From Bacillota bacterium (GTDB taxonomy: Bacteria; Bacillota; Clostridia; Peptostreptococcales; Anaerovoracaceae): DNA of 57,313 bases. The notes below the pieces were generated by a model that was given only the letters and a program-made list of their open reading frames with translations, made no database searches and was not told where the DNA came from. The translations under genes and the position numbers were made by a program. The DNA is taken from contig JAFYYP010000002.1 of NCBI GenBank assembly GCA_017557505.1, forward strand, positions 1 through 57,313, read 5' to 3'. Each line of letters begins with the position of its first letter. Position 1 is the first letter of the stretch. Positions 17,949 through 26,653 of this stretch are shown piece after piece.

Positions 17949-18461
17949 ATGGAAACGATGCAGGCGATGCGTGAGCGCAGAAGCGTCCGTCATTATACGT
18001 CAAAAGCCGTTGAACCCGAAAAACTGAATGCGGTTCTGGAAAGCGTCAGACTCGTTCCTTCCAGACACAACGATCAGAACATCCGGTGCATCGTCGTCCG
18101 GGATCCCGCTGTGAAAAAGGCGATCCATGAACAGGCGAACACGCAGCCGATGGTGGAAGAAGCAGATACCCTGCTGGCTTTCGTCGCCACAGACGCATTG
18201 GATTTCGTGATGCCCTGCGGGCAATACGGATATACGGCGGACATGTATCTCGCGCTTGGATACGCGATCCTAGCCGCTGCAGACCAGGGCCTGGACAGCT
18301 GCATCGTATGCGCGTTTGAAGAGACTGCTGTCAAAAAGATACTGAACGTTCCCTGTGAATGCAGGATTCCCTGTATGGCAGTGATCGGCTATGGCGACGA
18401 TCCTTCTCCCCGGAAGGTCAAGAAGGAACTGGACCAGCTGATCTCGTACGAAGCATTTTAA
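17949..18461 (+). CDS. Nitroreductase-family FMN oxidoreductase
   Basis: A 170-residue protein of the short nitroreductase family, cytoplasmic and FMN-binding. The typical N-terminal MRERRSVRHYTSKAVEPEKL (about 7-26) supplies FMN phosphate-binding Arg residues, followed by VPSRHNDQNIRCIVV; the late GYGDDPSPRKVKKELDQLI ending is typical. Family members use NAD(P)H to reduce quinones, nitro groups or flavin; the native substrate is unknown. It starts nine bases after the dehydrogenase stop with AGGAGGA, so it is clearly co-transcribed. Confidence 0.87.
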   Translation: METMQAMRERRSVRHYTSKAVEPEKLNAVLESVRLVPSRHNDQNIRCIVVRDPAVKKAIHEQANTQPMVEEADTLLAFVATDALDFVMPCGQYGYTADMYLALGYAILAAADQGLDSCIVCAFEETAVKKILNVPCECRIPCMAVIGYGDDPSPRKVKKELDQLISYEAF

Positions 18462-18468
18462 GGTTGTG

Positions 18469-18485
18469 ACGGGGATCGTCCCCGT
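18469..18485 (+). other. Intercistronic hairpin before the binding-protein gene
   Basis: ACGGGGA pairs perfectly with TCCCCGT around TCG, with no following T-run. In this position, ahead of a binding-protein gene in a transporter operon, it could protect the downstream mRNA end after cleavage. Confidence 0.5.
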
Positions 18486-18509
18486 ACAGATAATACAAAG
18501 GAGGAAAAA

Positions 18510-20099
18510 ATGAAAAAGATCATCGCATTACTGCTTGCTCTTTCCATGATCTTCGCTCTCGCTGCATGCACGAGCGGCGGAGGTACTGAGCCGGCTACAG
18601 ATGGCGGCGAAAGCACCGAAGGCGGCGAGACCGCTGTCAAGGATACGCTGACGATCGCTCACAAGCAGGACATGGTCGATAAGGATCCGATCAACGGCAG
18701 CACCACGAATGCCACGATCAAGATCAAGGCCAACGTTTACGAGACCCTGATCGAGCGTACGGTTCCCGAAAGCGAAATGAAGCCGCTGCTGGCTGAAAGC
18801 TGGGAATGGAACGACGATTACACTGAACTGACCGTTCATATCAAGAGCGGCGTCAAAACCCACAATGGCGGCGACCTGACCGCGGAAGACTGCCTGTTCT
18901 CCCTGCAGAAGATCTCCGAATCCAGCAACAACAGCGTTACGGAAAAGATGGATCTGGCCAAGAGCTATGCCGTAGACGATACGACGTTCGTCATCGTCAT
19001 GGAAGAGACCTACATGCCCGTTATCGCAAACCTGTCCTATCCGACCGCTGTCATGTTCGACAAGGAAGGATATGAAGAAGCTAACGGCGACTGGAACGCC
19101 ATGGACATCGGAACCGGCGCCTTCCAGTGGGGCGATTGGGTCTCCGGCGACCACGTGACCCTCGAGAAGTTTGACGAATATCACGTCGCAGGAATGCCCG
19201 CTATCAGCGAGGTCAACTTCAAGGTCATCCCCGAAGACGGCAACCGCTACATCGAAGTGGAGACCGGACACGCGGATATCGCTTATGAGATCACCGGTGT
19301 GGATATCGATTCTGCTGAATCCAACCCCGACGTCGTTCTCTTCAGAGAATTCACGAACGATAACTCCTATCTGAGCTTCAACCAGAGAGAAGAGATCTTC
19401 CAGGATGTACGCGTCCGCAAGGCTTTAGCCATGGCTATGGATCTGCAGTCTGCATGGTCCGTCTGCATGGACGGCGTTGGCCGTCCTCCCGTAGGACTCC
19501 TGCCGGACAACATCACGGACTCCATCGCAAAGAGCGATTCTCCCTGGCACGTAGATTACCCGATGTACGCTTACAACGTTGAAGAAGCGAAGAAGCTGCT
19601 CGCGGAAGCCGGCTATCCCGATGGGTTCTCCTGCCGCTACAACACCGGCGACAACTCCGTCCGTATGGCTTACGGTGAATTCTTCAAGAACGCTTTCGAA
19701 AAGATCGGCGTTACCGTTGAACTCATCTCCCTGGACGGCGCTACCAACAACCAGAAGCTGAAGGTCGAACACGATTTCGATATCTACACCTGGGGTATTG
19801 CCGCAACGAACGGCGACATCGACTACGCAAACCGCTACTTCTGGAGCAAGGACAACACCAACCGCAACATCATGGGATACAGCGATCCTGAAATGGACCA
19901 GCTGATCGAAGACGCTGCAAGAGAGGGTGATCCCGCGAAGAGAAGCGAGCTGAACGCCAAGGTCCAGCTCAAGGCTCTGGAAGACGTAGCCATCATTCCT
20001 ATCTATCAGCAGGAAGACGTACACTGCTATGTCAACGGTCTGGAAGGCTTCGTAAACGGCGCCTATCAGTCCCCGCTGCTGAAGTATGTACATTTCTAA
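18510..20099 (+). CDS. Family 5 solute-binding lipoprotein (DppA-like)
   Basis: Extracytoplasmic receptor of the ABC importer encoded just downstream, 529 residues. Signal peptide MKKIIALLLALSMIFALAAC with lipidated Cys20, then a Gly/Thr/Glu-rich linker. The body fits SBP_bac_5: ESWEWNDDYTELTVHIKSGVK near the N-terminus and a PLLAESW-type segment, with FQDVRVRKALAMAMDL in the middle. Ribosome site AAAGGAGGA. It is flanked by a hairpin on the 5' side and a 12-base-pair terminator on the 3' side, which should raise its level relative to the permeases. Neighbouring opine-type dehydrogenase suggests an amino-acid-derived ligand. Confidence 0.93.
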   Translation: MKKIIALLLALSMIFALAACTSGGGTEPATDGGESTEGGETAVKDTLTIAHKQDMVDKDPINGSTTNATIKIKANVYETLIERTVPESEMKPLLAESWEWNDDYTELTVHIKSGVKTHNGGDLTAEDCLFSLQKISESSNNSVTEKMDLAKSYAVDDTTFVIVMEETYMPVIANLSYPTAVMFDKEGYEEANGDWNAMDIGTGAFQWGDWVSGDHVTLEKFDEYHVAGMPAISEVNFKVIPEDGNRYIEVETGHADIAYEITGVDIDSAESNPDVVLFREFTNDNSYLSFNQREEIFQDVRVRKALAMAMDLQSAWSVCMDGVGRPPVGLLPDNITDSIAKSDSPWHVDYPMYAYNVEEAKKLLAEAGYPDGFSCRYNTGDNSVRMAYGEFFKNAFEKIGVTVELISLDGATNNQKLKVEHDFDIYTWGIAATNGDIDYANRYFWSKDNTNRNIMGYSDPEMDQLIEDAAREGDPAKRSELNAKVQLKALEDVAIIPIYQQEDVHCYVNGLEGFVNGAYQSPLLKYVHF

Positions 20100-20146
20100 T
20101 GTGTGCATCCTGTCTTAAAAAGCATTCTGATCGATAAGTAAACGAG

Positions 20147-20199
20147 AACGGGGAGGAACCACGGAAACACCTATGTTCTCCGTCTTCCTCCCCGTTTTT
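20147..20199 (+). terminator. Internal (attenuating) terminator between receptor and permease genes
   Basis: AACGGGGAGGAA (20147-20158) pairs perfectly with TTCCTCCCCGTT (20185-20196), enclosing a second ACGGA/TCCGT helix, then TTTT. It lies inside an otherwise continuous operon, so read-through is needed for the permeases. Confidence 0.85.
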
Positions 20200-20244
20200 A
20201 TACCCTCTGTGGGCCTGGTTCTACGCCCCAGATCGGAGGATACT

Positions 20245-21231
20245 ATGTTAAAGTTCATCATCAAGAGGCTGTTGTGGATCATCCCGGTGCTTTTTGGTGT
20301 CGCGATCATCGTCTTTACGATCCTGTACTTTTCTCCCGGTGATCCGGCTCTGCAGGCGTTGGGAGACAATGCGTCTCCGGAAGCGATCGAGGCATTCAAC
20401 AAGGATATGGGACTCGACGGCACCTATTTTGATCGTTTGGTCCGCCTGGTAACGGGTCTTTGCAAAGGGGATCTGGGAAAATCCTACAAGACCAGGACCC
20501 CTGTCATCAATGAACTGGTCACGAAATTCAAAGTGACGCTGCACATCTCGGCGTACGCGATCATTCTGGGTATCATTCTGGGAATATTTTTCGGCATCAT
20601 CTCTGCTTTGTATCAGAACAGTATCTGGGATACGCTCTCGACGGGCGTCGCGTTGTTCGGCATCTCGATGCCGATGTTCTGGCAGGGGTTGATGCTGATC
20701 CTCTTGTTCTCCGTCATTTTGAACTGGCTGCCGCCCTCCGGTTACGGGACATGGCAGCAGATGATCATGCCTGTCGTCGCTCTGGGGGTCAACTCCTCCG
20801 CAACGATCATGCGGACAACACGCAGTTCGATGCTGGAAGTCATGCGGCAGGATTATATCCGTACGGCAAAGGCGAAGGGGCAGAAGTTTTCGACCATCGT
20901 GATCCGCCACGCTCTGCATAACGCCATGATCCCGATCATCACCGTCATCGGTCTGCAGCTGTCCGCTCTGCTGGCGGACTCCATCGTGACCGAAGTGATT
21001 TTCAGCATCTCCGGCGTCGGAAGATATCTGGTGGACTCCATGACCGCCAGAGACTATGCCGCCGTTCAGGGCTGCGTGATCCTGATCGCTTTCGTGTCTG
21101 CCATCCTCAATTTGATCGTAGACATCATCTATACATTCATTGACCCCCGCATGAAAACGATGTACGAGAGTGCGGGCGTCAAACTGAACCCGAAGAAACT
21201 GGCTAAGGCCGCGGAGGTCTCCAATGGCTAA
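20245..21231 (+). CDS. ABC transporter permease, DppB/OppB-like
   Basis: Integral membrane subunit, 328 residues with about six transmembrane helices. The first helix (FIIKRLLWIIPVLFGVAIIVF) and the FSPGDPA motif directly after it are hallmarks of DppB-type permeases. The EAA coupling loop is DYIRTAKAKGQKFSTIVIRHAL (about residues 205-226). Start chosen at the ATG after GGAGGATACT; an open frame extends 24 codons upstream across the terminator hairpin and is not translated. Overlaps the next permease gene by eight bases, implying coupled translation. Confidence 0.94.
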   Translation: MLKFIIKRLLWIIPVLFGVAIIVFTILYFSPGDPALQALGDNASPEAIEAFNKDMGLDGTYFDRLVRLVTGLCKGDLGKSYKTRTPVINELVTKFKVTLHISAYAIILGIILGIFFGIISALYQNSIWDTLSTGVALFGISMPMFWQGLMLILLFSVILNWLPPSGYGTWQQMIMPVVALGVNSSATIMRTTRSSMLEVMRQDYIRTAKAKGQKFSTIVIRHALHNAMIPIITVIGLQLSALLADSIVTEVIFSISGVGRYLVDSMTARDYAAVQGCVILIAFVSAILNLIVDIIYTFIDPRMKTMYESAGVKLNPKKLAKAAEVSNG

Positions 21232-22093
21232 GAAGACCAGAGATAAGAATCAGCATCACTCCATGGTCGGAGAAGTTTGGCATCAGTTCAAAAAGAACCG
21301 CAATGCTGTGATCGGCTTGATCGTATTATGCATTTTCATTATCATCGCCGTGTTTGCGCCTATGATCGCCCCCTATGGCTACGATGACCAGGACGCGGCG
21401 CACACGAAGATCGCTCCTTGCCGTGAATATCCCTTCGGTACGGACAATCTGGGACGGGACGTTCTCAGCAGGATCATCCACGGAAGCCGTTATTCGCTGA
21501 TGATCGGTTTCCTGGCTGTCACGATATCCATCATCGCCGGCGGTATTCTGGGCGTGTTGGCGGCGTTTTATCCAAAACTGGACAATATCATCATGCGCAC
21601 CATGGATCTGTTCATGGCTATCCCGCAGATGCTTCTCGCCATGTGCATCGTGGCGGCGCTGGGCTCCAGCCTGTTCAATCTGATGCTGGCAGTCGGCCTG
21701 TCCTCGACGCCTCAGTTCGCAAGAGTCGTACGGGCATCCGTTCTGAGCACGCGCGGCCAGGAATACGTAGAAGCCGCCAGGGCGATCGGCGGAAGCGACT
21801 TCAACGTCATCGTCAGACACATCATCCCGAATTCGCTGGCTCCCCTGATCGTTCAGGCGACCTTGTCCATGGCCAGGGCGATCATCTCCGCATCCGCCCT
21901 CAGCTTCCTGGGCTTCGGCATCCAGGCTCCGAAACCGGAGTGGGGCGCCATGCTCTCTGCCGGACGCAAATATATCCGTCAGTGCTGGTGGCTGACAGTC
22001 ATCCCGGGCCTTGCGATCATGGTCGTCGTATATGCGCTGAACGTTGTAGGTGACGGTCTTCGCGACAGCTTAGACCCGCGTCTGAAGAAGTAA
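21224..22093 (+). CDS. ABC transporter permease, DppC/OppC-like
   Basis: Second permease, 289 residues: a charged N-terminal tail, the first helix (AVIGLIVLCIFIIIAVFAPMIAPYG), the FGTDNLGRDVLSRIIHGSRYSL motif universal in DppC/OppC proteins, then five more helices with EAA loop EYVEAARAIGGSDFNVIVRHIIPN (about 184-207). The start codon lies inside the preceding permease gene. Forms the heterodimeric channel with it. Confidence 0.95.
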   Translation: MAKKTRDKNQHHSMVGEVWHQFKKNRNAVIGLIVLCIFIIIAVFAPMIAPYGYDDQDAAHTKIAPCREYPFGTDNLGRDVLSRIIHGSRYSLMIGFLAVTISIIAGGILGVLAAFYPKLDNIIMRTMDLFMAIPQMLLAMCIVAALGSSLFNLMLAVGLSSTPQFARVVRASVLSTRGQEYVEAARAIGGSDFNVIVRHIIPNSLAPLIVQATLSMARAIISASALSFLGFGIQAPKPEWGAMLSAGRKYIRQCWWLTVIPGLAIMVVVYALNVVGDGLRDSLDPRLKK

Positions 22094-22104
22094 GGAGGTC
22101 CGGC

Positions 22105-23085
22105 ATGTCTGAAAAAATACTCGATATCAAGGATCTCAGCATCCGCTATGTAACAGAAGAGGAAACGGTCCTGGCTGTCAACGGCATCTCCTTCTCGCTG
22201 GATAAGGGCGAAAGCATCGGCTTGGTAGGCGAGACCGGTGCCGGCAAGACTACGACGGCTCTGGGCATCATGGGGCTCGTCCCCGACCCGCCGGGGGAGA
22301 TCACCTCCGGAACGATCGAATTCGAGGGTGAGAACCTTCTGGAGTATCCGGAAAAGAAGATGCGCGAGATCCGCGGCGGAAAGATCTCCATGATCTTCCA
22401 GGATCCCATGACTTCTTTGAACCCGGTCATGCCGGTGGGCGATCAGATCCGGGAAGTCGTCCTGCTCCATAACAATGTCTCCAAGGCCGAAGCGAGAAGC
22501 CGCGCGGAAGAGATGCTGGAGCAGGTGGGCATTCCAAAGGAACGGTATGACGATTATCCCCACCAGTTTTCCGGAGGAATGAAGCAGCGCGTCATCATCG
22601 CGATTGCGCTGGCCTGCAGCCCGGAACTGCTCATCGCCGACGAACCGACGACGGCGCTGGACGTCACCATCCAGGCGCAGGTCCTGCAGTTGATGAAGGC
22701 TCTGAGGACGCAATATCAGACGTCCATGATCCTGATCACGCACGATCTGGGCGTTGTCGCCAAGATCTGCAACAAGGTAGCCGTCGTATATGCCGGCCAG
22801 ATCATAGAATCCGGCACCTTAAAGGATATCTACACGAACAAACAGCATCCTTACACGATCGGGCTGTTCAACTCACTGCCCGATATTGAGCATGAGACCT
22901 CGGAACTGAAGGTGATCAAAGGGCTCGTCCCCGATCCTTCCAATCTTCCGAAGGGCTGCAAATTCAATCCCCGCTGCCCATACTGTACGCCGGAATGCTG
23001 CGAGAACGAGGTGGAAATGACCGCCTTGTCCGATACACATTCCGTTAGGTGCATCCATGTGGGTGAATTTGACAGGGAGGCATAG
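22105..23085 (+). CDS. ABC transporter ATP-binding protein, DppD/OppD-like
   Basis: Cytoplasmic ATPase, 326 residues. Walker [10 protein letters not shown] (about 42-50), Q-loop [12 protein letters not shown], signature FSGGMKQR, Walker [14 protein letters not shown]-loop LITHDLGVV. The C-terminal peptide-transporter extension contains a cysteine-rich stretch ([18 protein letters not shown]) that in related proteins may bind an iron-sulfur cluster. TAAGGAGG precedes the ATG; two bases separate it from the following ATPase gene. Confidence 0.95.
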   Translation: MSEKILDIKDLSIRYVTEEETVLAVNGISFSLDKGESIGLVGETGAGKTTTALGIMGLVPDPPGEITSGTIEFEGENLLEYPEKKMREIRGGKISMIFQDPMTSLNPVMPVGDQIREVVLLHNNVSKAEARSRAEEMLEQVGIPKERYDDYPHQFSGGMKQRVIIAIALACSPELLIADEPTTALDVTIQAQVLQLMKALRTQYQTSMILITHDLGVVAKICNKVAVVYAGQIIESGTLKDIYTNKQHPYTIGLFNSLPDIEHETSELKVIKGLVPDPSNLPKGCKFNPRCPYCTPECCENEVEMTALSDTHSVRCIHVGEFDREA

Positions 23086-23087
23086 CA

Positions 23088-24050
23088 ATGGCTGAAATTT
23101 TAAGAGTTGAGGAATTAACAAAATATTTCAACACGAAAAGCGGCCTCCTGCACGCTGTTGACGGGGTCACGTTTTCTGTGGAAGAAGGAAAGACCCTGGG
23201 CATCGTCGGGGAATCCGGCTGCGGCAAGTCCACGCTGGGCCGGGTGATCCTCCATCTGCATGAACGGACCAGCGGAAAGATCCTGTTCAACGGAGAAGAT
23301 ATCTCCGAAGTGAACGCACAGAAGCTGCATGCGCTCCGGAAGGATATGCAGATCATCTTCCAGGATCCCTACGCATCCCTCAATCCCCGTATGACGGTCG
23401 GCAATATCATCGCGGAGCCTCTGAAGAATTATAAGCTGACAAAGTCCAAGGAGGAATCGGAAAAGAAAGTCCGGGAGATGATGGATATCGTCGGCCTGGC
23501 AGACCGTACCTACAATCTGTATCCGCATGAACTGGACGGCGGCCGCAGACAGCGTATCGGCATCGCGCGTGCTCTGATCCTGGATCCGAAACTCGTCGTC
23601 TGTGACGAACCTGTTTCCGCGCTGGACGTATCGATCCAGGCGCAGGTCCTGAACCTGCTGATGGAGCTGCAGAAGGACAGAGGCCTTACTTATCTGTTCA
23701 TCACACACAACCTGTCCGTCGTCAAACACATCTCTGACGACATCACTGTCATGTATTTGGGGCAGATGGTCGAAAAAGCGGAATCCAATGAAATCTTCCG
23801 TCATCAGTATCACCCCTATACGAAGGCATTGATTTCCGCTATCCCGGTGCCGAAGTACAATGCTCCGGATAATCAGATCATTCTGAAAGGAGAGATCACT
23901 TCACCGATCAACGTCGGAAAGTCCTGCCGCTTTGCCGCAAGATGTCCGTACGCGAAGGAGAATTGCTTCAATACGGAACCGGTATTGGAAGAGGTAACGA
24001 AAGACCATTTCGTGAAATGTCATTATGTAAAAGAGATCAACGGTTTTTAA
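23088..24050 (+). CDS. ABC transporter ATP-binding protein, DppF/OppF-like, with altered signature
   Basis: Partner ATPase, 320 residues. Walker A GESGCGKST, Q-loop FQDPYASLNPRM, Walker B LVVCDEPVSALD, H-loop FITHNLSVV, C-terminal CRFAARCPYAKENC. The signature motif reads ELDGGRRQR where LSGGQ is usual: Ser is replaced by Asp and Gln by Arg, while both Gly remain. I have the impression that this variant occurs in other clostridial DppF proteins, and it may make one of the two ATP sites weak. The fifth component of the opine-module transporter. Confidence 0.94.
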   Translation: MAEILRVEELTKYFNTKSGLLHAVDGVTFSVEEGKTLGIVGESGCGKSTLGRVILHLHERTSGKILFNGEDISEVNAQKLHALRKDMQIIFQDPYASLNPRMTVGNIIAEPLKNYKLTKSKEESEKKVREMMDIVGLADRTYNLYPHELDGGRRQRIGIARALILDPKLVVCDEPVSALDVSIQAQVLNLLMELQKDRGLTYLFITHNLSVVKHISDDITVMYLGQMVEKAESNEIFRHQYHPYTKALISAIPVPKYNAPDNQIILKGEITSPINVGKSCRFAARCPYAKENCFNTEPVLEEVTKDHFVKCHYVKEINGF

Positions 24051-24068
24051 GAGTAAAGAGGAGATACC

Positions 24069-25592
24069 ATGGGTGATTACAAAAGGTCAATGCTGATCGA
24101 ACAGCAGGACAACGTCGCGGTAGCCGTCGAACCGATCCAAGCCGGGGAGCAGACGAAGGTCGCGGACGAGATCATTACCGCAAATGCTTTTATCAAAGAG
24201 GGGCACAAAATTGCCCGCTGCGATATCAAAAAGGGCGATGAGATCATCAAATACGGCGTCCACATCGGTGTCGCCACGGCTGATATCAGCAAAGGCGATT
24301 GGGTACATGAGCACAACGTGTACGACGATTTCGAGGAGATCAACCGGGAGAAGCGGGCTTTCTACCGCTCGATGGGCAAAGATGACATGGATTATTCCCG
24401 CGTCATGCAGTACGCCAAGGAAGAACTCGGTCTACCGGAAACGATCCTCGGCTATCCCCGCAAGGACGGATCGTTCGGTGTCCGCAACCACGTGGTCGTG
24501 ATCTCCCTGGTGCAGTGTTCCAATAACGCTGCCCAGAGGATCTCGGAAGCGTGCGACGTTCCCGCCACATTCGTAGATGCCGTGTGCGGTGAATTCCCCG
24601 CAAGATTCGAACGCAGCAAGAGAGGGTTCATCAGCGCCGGAACGCATCCGAACACCTACGGTGCGGTCCTGCTCTCCCTCGGCTGCCAGCAGACGGATCC
24701 CAACGAGATCAAAGCCGCGATCGAAGCCACCGGCCGTCCGGTCGTCAACATCTCCATGCAGGATGACGGCGGCGCGACGGAAGCGATCCGGAAGGGGATC
24801 GAGGCAGTTAAAAAGATGAAAGCCGAAGCGGATGCCCAGAAGCGGGTGCCCTGCCCACTGAGCGGGCTCACCCTGAGCGGCTATAACGGTGGTTCTGACT
24901 GGACCAGCGGACTGTCTGCCAACCCCATCGTCGGTGTTGCGCTGGACATGCACGAAGCGATCGGCGGTACGATTGTTGAGATCTGTGGCAGAGGCGGCTA
25001 CCCCGAAAACGCGTCGTCTTACGAGGTCGGCATGAAACTGATGGATATCGGTGACTTCTTTAATGAAGACTGCACGATCCGCGGCGGAAAAGGCCTGTCT
25101 CAGGTCAACCCCACCCCCGGCAACAAGGCCGGCGGTCTTACGACAATGACGGAAAAGAACCTGGGCAGCTTCAAGACCCATGGTCATGTCAAGATGCAGG
25201 GGATCCTCGACTGCGGAGAATTGCCTCCCGCAAACGGCGGTTGGGGCATCAACCAGGCGCAGGGCGCGAACGATGCCTATGCCAGCACGACGCTGGCGAT
25301 GGGTGGATGTCACATCTGCCTGTTTACCACCGGCAGAGGCAATCCGATCGGAAATGCCTGCATGACCACGATCAAGATCACCGGCAATCCGCGCACGGCT
25401 ACCGCGCTGGAAGATATGATCGATTACTCCGCCGCTCCTTATCTCTATGGGGAAAAAGGACTTGTGGAGAGCGGACGGGAACTCTTCGATATGATCATCC
25501 GCGTTGCCGAAGGTGAGCCCACAAAAGCCGAACTGCTGAAGGATTACAGCTGGACGACGCCCCACGGAACGAGTTACAACGGGGATTACTGA
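24069..25592 (+). CDS. UxaA-family (altronate/galactarate dehydratase-like) lyase
   Basis: A 507-residue cytoplasmic lyase. The N-terminal SAF domain (residues about 10-85, ending DWVHEHNVYDDFEE) is fused to a UxaA C-terminal domain with the family motifs GYPRKDGSFGVRNHVVVIS (about 127-145), GVALDMHEAIGGTIVEICGRGGYPENA and the late TTGRGNPIGNACMTTIKITGNPRT. Known members dehydrate altronate or galactarate or split sulfolactate; all remove a leaving group beta to a carboxylate. It ends the LysR-controlled operon, 18 bases after the ATPase gene, so its substrate is probably a hydroxy acid released from the imported compound. Exact substrate unknown. Confidence 0.85.
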   Translation: MGDYKRSMLIEQQDNVAVAVEPIQAGEQTKVADEIITANAFIKEGHKIARCDIKKGDEIIKYGVHIGVATADISKGDWVHEHNVYDDFEEINREKRAFYRSMGKDDMDYSRVMQYAKEELGLPETILGYPRKDGSFGVRNHVVVISLVQCSNNAAQRISEACDVPATFVDAVCGEFPARFERSKRGFISAGTHPNTYGAVLLSLGCQQTDPNEIKAAIEATGRPVVNISMQDDGGATEAIRKGIEAVKKMKAEADAQKRVPCPLSGLTLSGYNGGSDWTSGLSANPIVGVALDMHEAIGGTIVEICGRGGYPENASSYEVGMKLMDIGDFFNEDCTIRGGKGLSQVNPTPGNKAGGLTTMTEKNLGSFKTHGHVKMQGILDCGELPPANGGWGINQAQGANDAYASTTLAMGGCHICLFTTGRGNPIGNACMTTIKITGNPRTATALEDMIDYSAAPYLYGEKGLVESGRELFDMIIRVAEGEPTKAELLKDYSWTTPHGTSYNGDY

Positions 25593-25794
25593 TCACCTTC
25601 TCCATTCTATACATTTTCCATAGCGATCCAGCAGGTTGCCTCCTTATGCAACCGAACATCTTTTGCACAGCCTGCCGGACTCTGAACTCTAGCTCCTTAT
25701 AGAGTAAAGATAAACGAGTCGAAAAAGCAGAGGGACGAATACACTGTATCAACACCGCAGTGCGCCCGTCCCTTTGCTTTGCTTTTTCTTTTTG
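25593..25794 (+). ncRNA. Candidate 3'-UTR-derived small RNA with anti-Shine-Dalgarno loops
   Basis: No gene in this 261-base gap. Two hairpins present the same loop core CTCCTTA: GGTTGC/GCAACC at 25634-25653 and ACTCTA/TAGAGT at 25686-25705, the latter closed again by GACTC (25678-25682)/GAGTC (25716-25720). A strong terminator follows at once. CUCCUUA complements the UAAGGAG ribosome site, as in C-rich-loop regulatory RNAs of Gram-positive bacteria. I see only a weak upstream promoter (TTACTG-16-TATACA at 25586-25613), so processing from the operon mRNA is also possible. Confidence 0.4.
25723..25794 (+). terminator. Strong terminator ending the LysR-controlled operon
   Basis: A 14-base arm (AAAGCAGAGGGACG, ending 25737) pairs with CGTCCCTTTGCTTT (25767-25780) with one wobble. 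A nested CACTG/CAGTG helix lies in the loop, and T-rich sequence follows. Confidence 0.85.
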
Positions 25795-25801
25795 TTATAC
25801 T
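25774..25801 (+). promoter_or_regulatory. Promoter of the aldolase / CoA-transferase operon
   Basis: TTGCTT, 16-base spacer and TATACT at 25796-25801 with an extended TGT just before it. The -35 overlaps the 3' arm of the upstream terminator. Confidence 0.5.
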
Positions 25802-25853
25802 TAGAATCAGAGACGATCCAACCAGAGAGATGAGATGTTACAGGGAGGAGAAA

Positions 25854-26642
25854 ATGGACAGTATTAAGATCCCGTCGCTGGAGAGCGTTAAGAGATTCCG
25901 TGCCGGCCTTGAGTCCGAAAACGGCGTGTTCGGCCCGTTCATGATCACGTCGGACCCGGCCTTTGTGGAATCCGCCGGTTATGCCGGCTACGACTTCGTG
26001 CTGCTGGATATGGAGCATGGCCCCGGTACGTTCGAAAATCTGCAGAACCTCATCCGGGCCGCTAACGTGGCGGACGTCATGCCGGTCGTGCGCGTGCCCA
26101 GAGGCACGGATATCTGGATCGATCAGGCGCTGGACGTCGGCGCGGGCGGGGTCATGATTCCGCAGATCGACACGGCCGAGCAGGCGAAAACGGCTGTCGC
26201 AGCGGCCAAATTCAGCCCGAGAGGAAATCGCGGTACCTGCCGCTTCGTGCGCTCCGCAGCCTACGGCGGCATCTCCGGCGCACACTATTTCGCTGAAGCG
26301 CAGGACACCGTCGTAATCCTGCAGGCAGAAGGCAAGAAGGCCATCGAGAACCTGGATGCGATCCTCGACGTCGAAGGCATCGACATCGTGTTCGTCGGGC
26401 CGTACGACCTGTCCGCTTCCCTTGGGATCATCGGGCAGATCGACCACCCGATGGTCATGGAAGCCATCGCGGATATCTGCAAGCGCGCGGCAAAGAAGAA
26501 CGTCAAGGTCGGCTGCTTCGCGGACAACGTGCAGTCGGCAAGAAAGCTGAGAGATATGGGTGTGAAATTCCTGGGTTATTCCTGCGACACGGCCATCTTC
26601 CAGTATGCAGCTGCAGCGGACGTTGCAGCGTACAAGAAATAA
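25854..26642 (+). CDS. HpcH/HpaI aldolase/citrate lyase-family protein
   Basis: Class II, metal-dependent aldolase of 262 residues cleaving a 2-keto-4-hydroxy acid type substrate to pyruvate or glyoxylate plus an aldehyde. TIM-barrel motifs: YDFVLLDMEHGPGTFENLQNLI (about 44-65), PVVRVP with Arg for carboxylate binding, GAGGVMIPQIDTAEQA (metal-site region), SPRGNRGTCRFVRSAAYGG, and IVFVGPYDLSASLGI late in the barrel. The start ATG follows AGGGAGGAG; upstream in-frame codons are untranslated. First gene of an operon with a CoA-transferase. A diverged 5' fragment of a paralogue lies after etfA. Confidence 0.88.
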   Translation: MDSIKIPSLESVKRFRAGLESENGVFGPFMITSDPAFVESAGYAGYDFVLLDMEHGPGTFENLQNLIRAANVADVMPVVRVPRGTDIWIDQALDVGAGGVMIPQIDTAEQAKTAVAAAKFSPRGNRGTCRFVRSAAYGGISGAHYFAEAQDTVVILQAEGKKAIENLDAILDVEGIDIVFVGPYDLSASLGIIGQIDHPMVMEAIADICKRAAKKNVKVGCFADNVQSARKLRDMGVKFLGYSCDTAIFQYAAAADVAAYKK

Positions 26643-26653
26643 GAGGGCGGACC

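Noticed and set aside
25593-25794. T-box or metabolite riboswitch before the aldolase operon.
   Set aside because: No T-box GGTGG antiterminator bulge or other known aptamer core is visible, and the aldolase promoter lies downstream of these hairpins.
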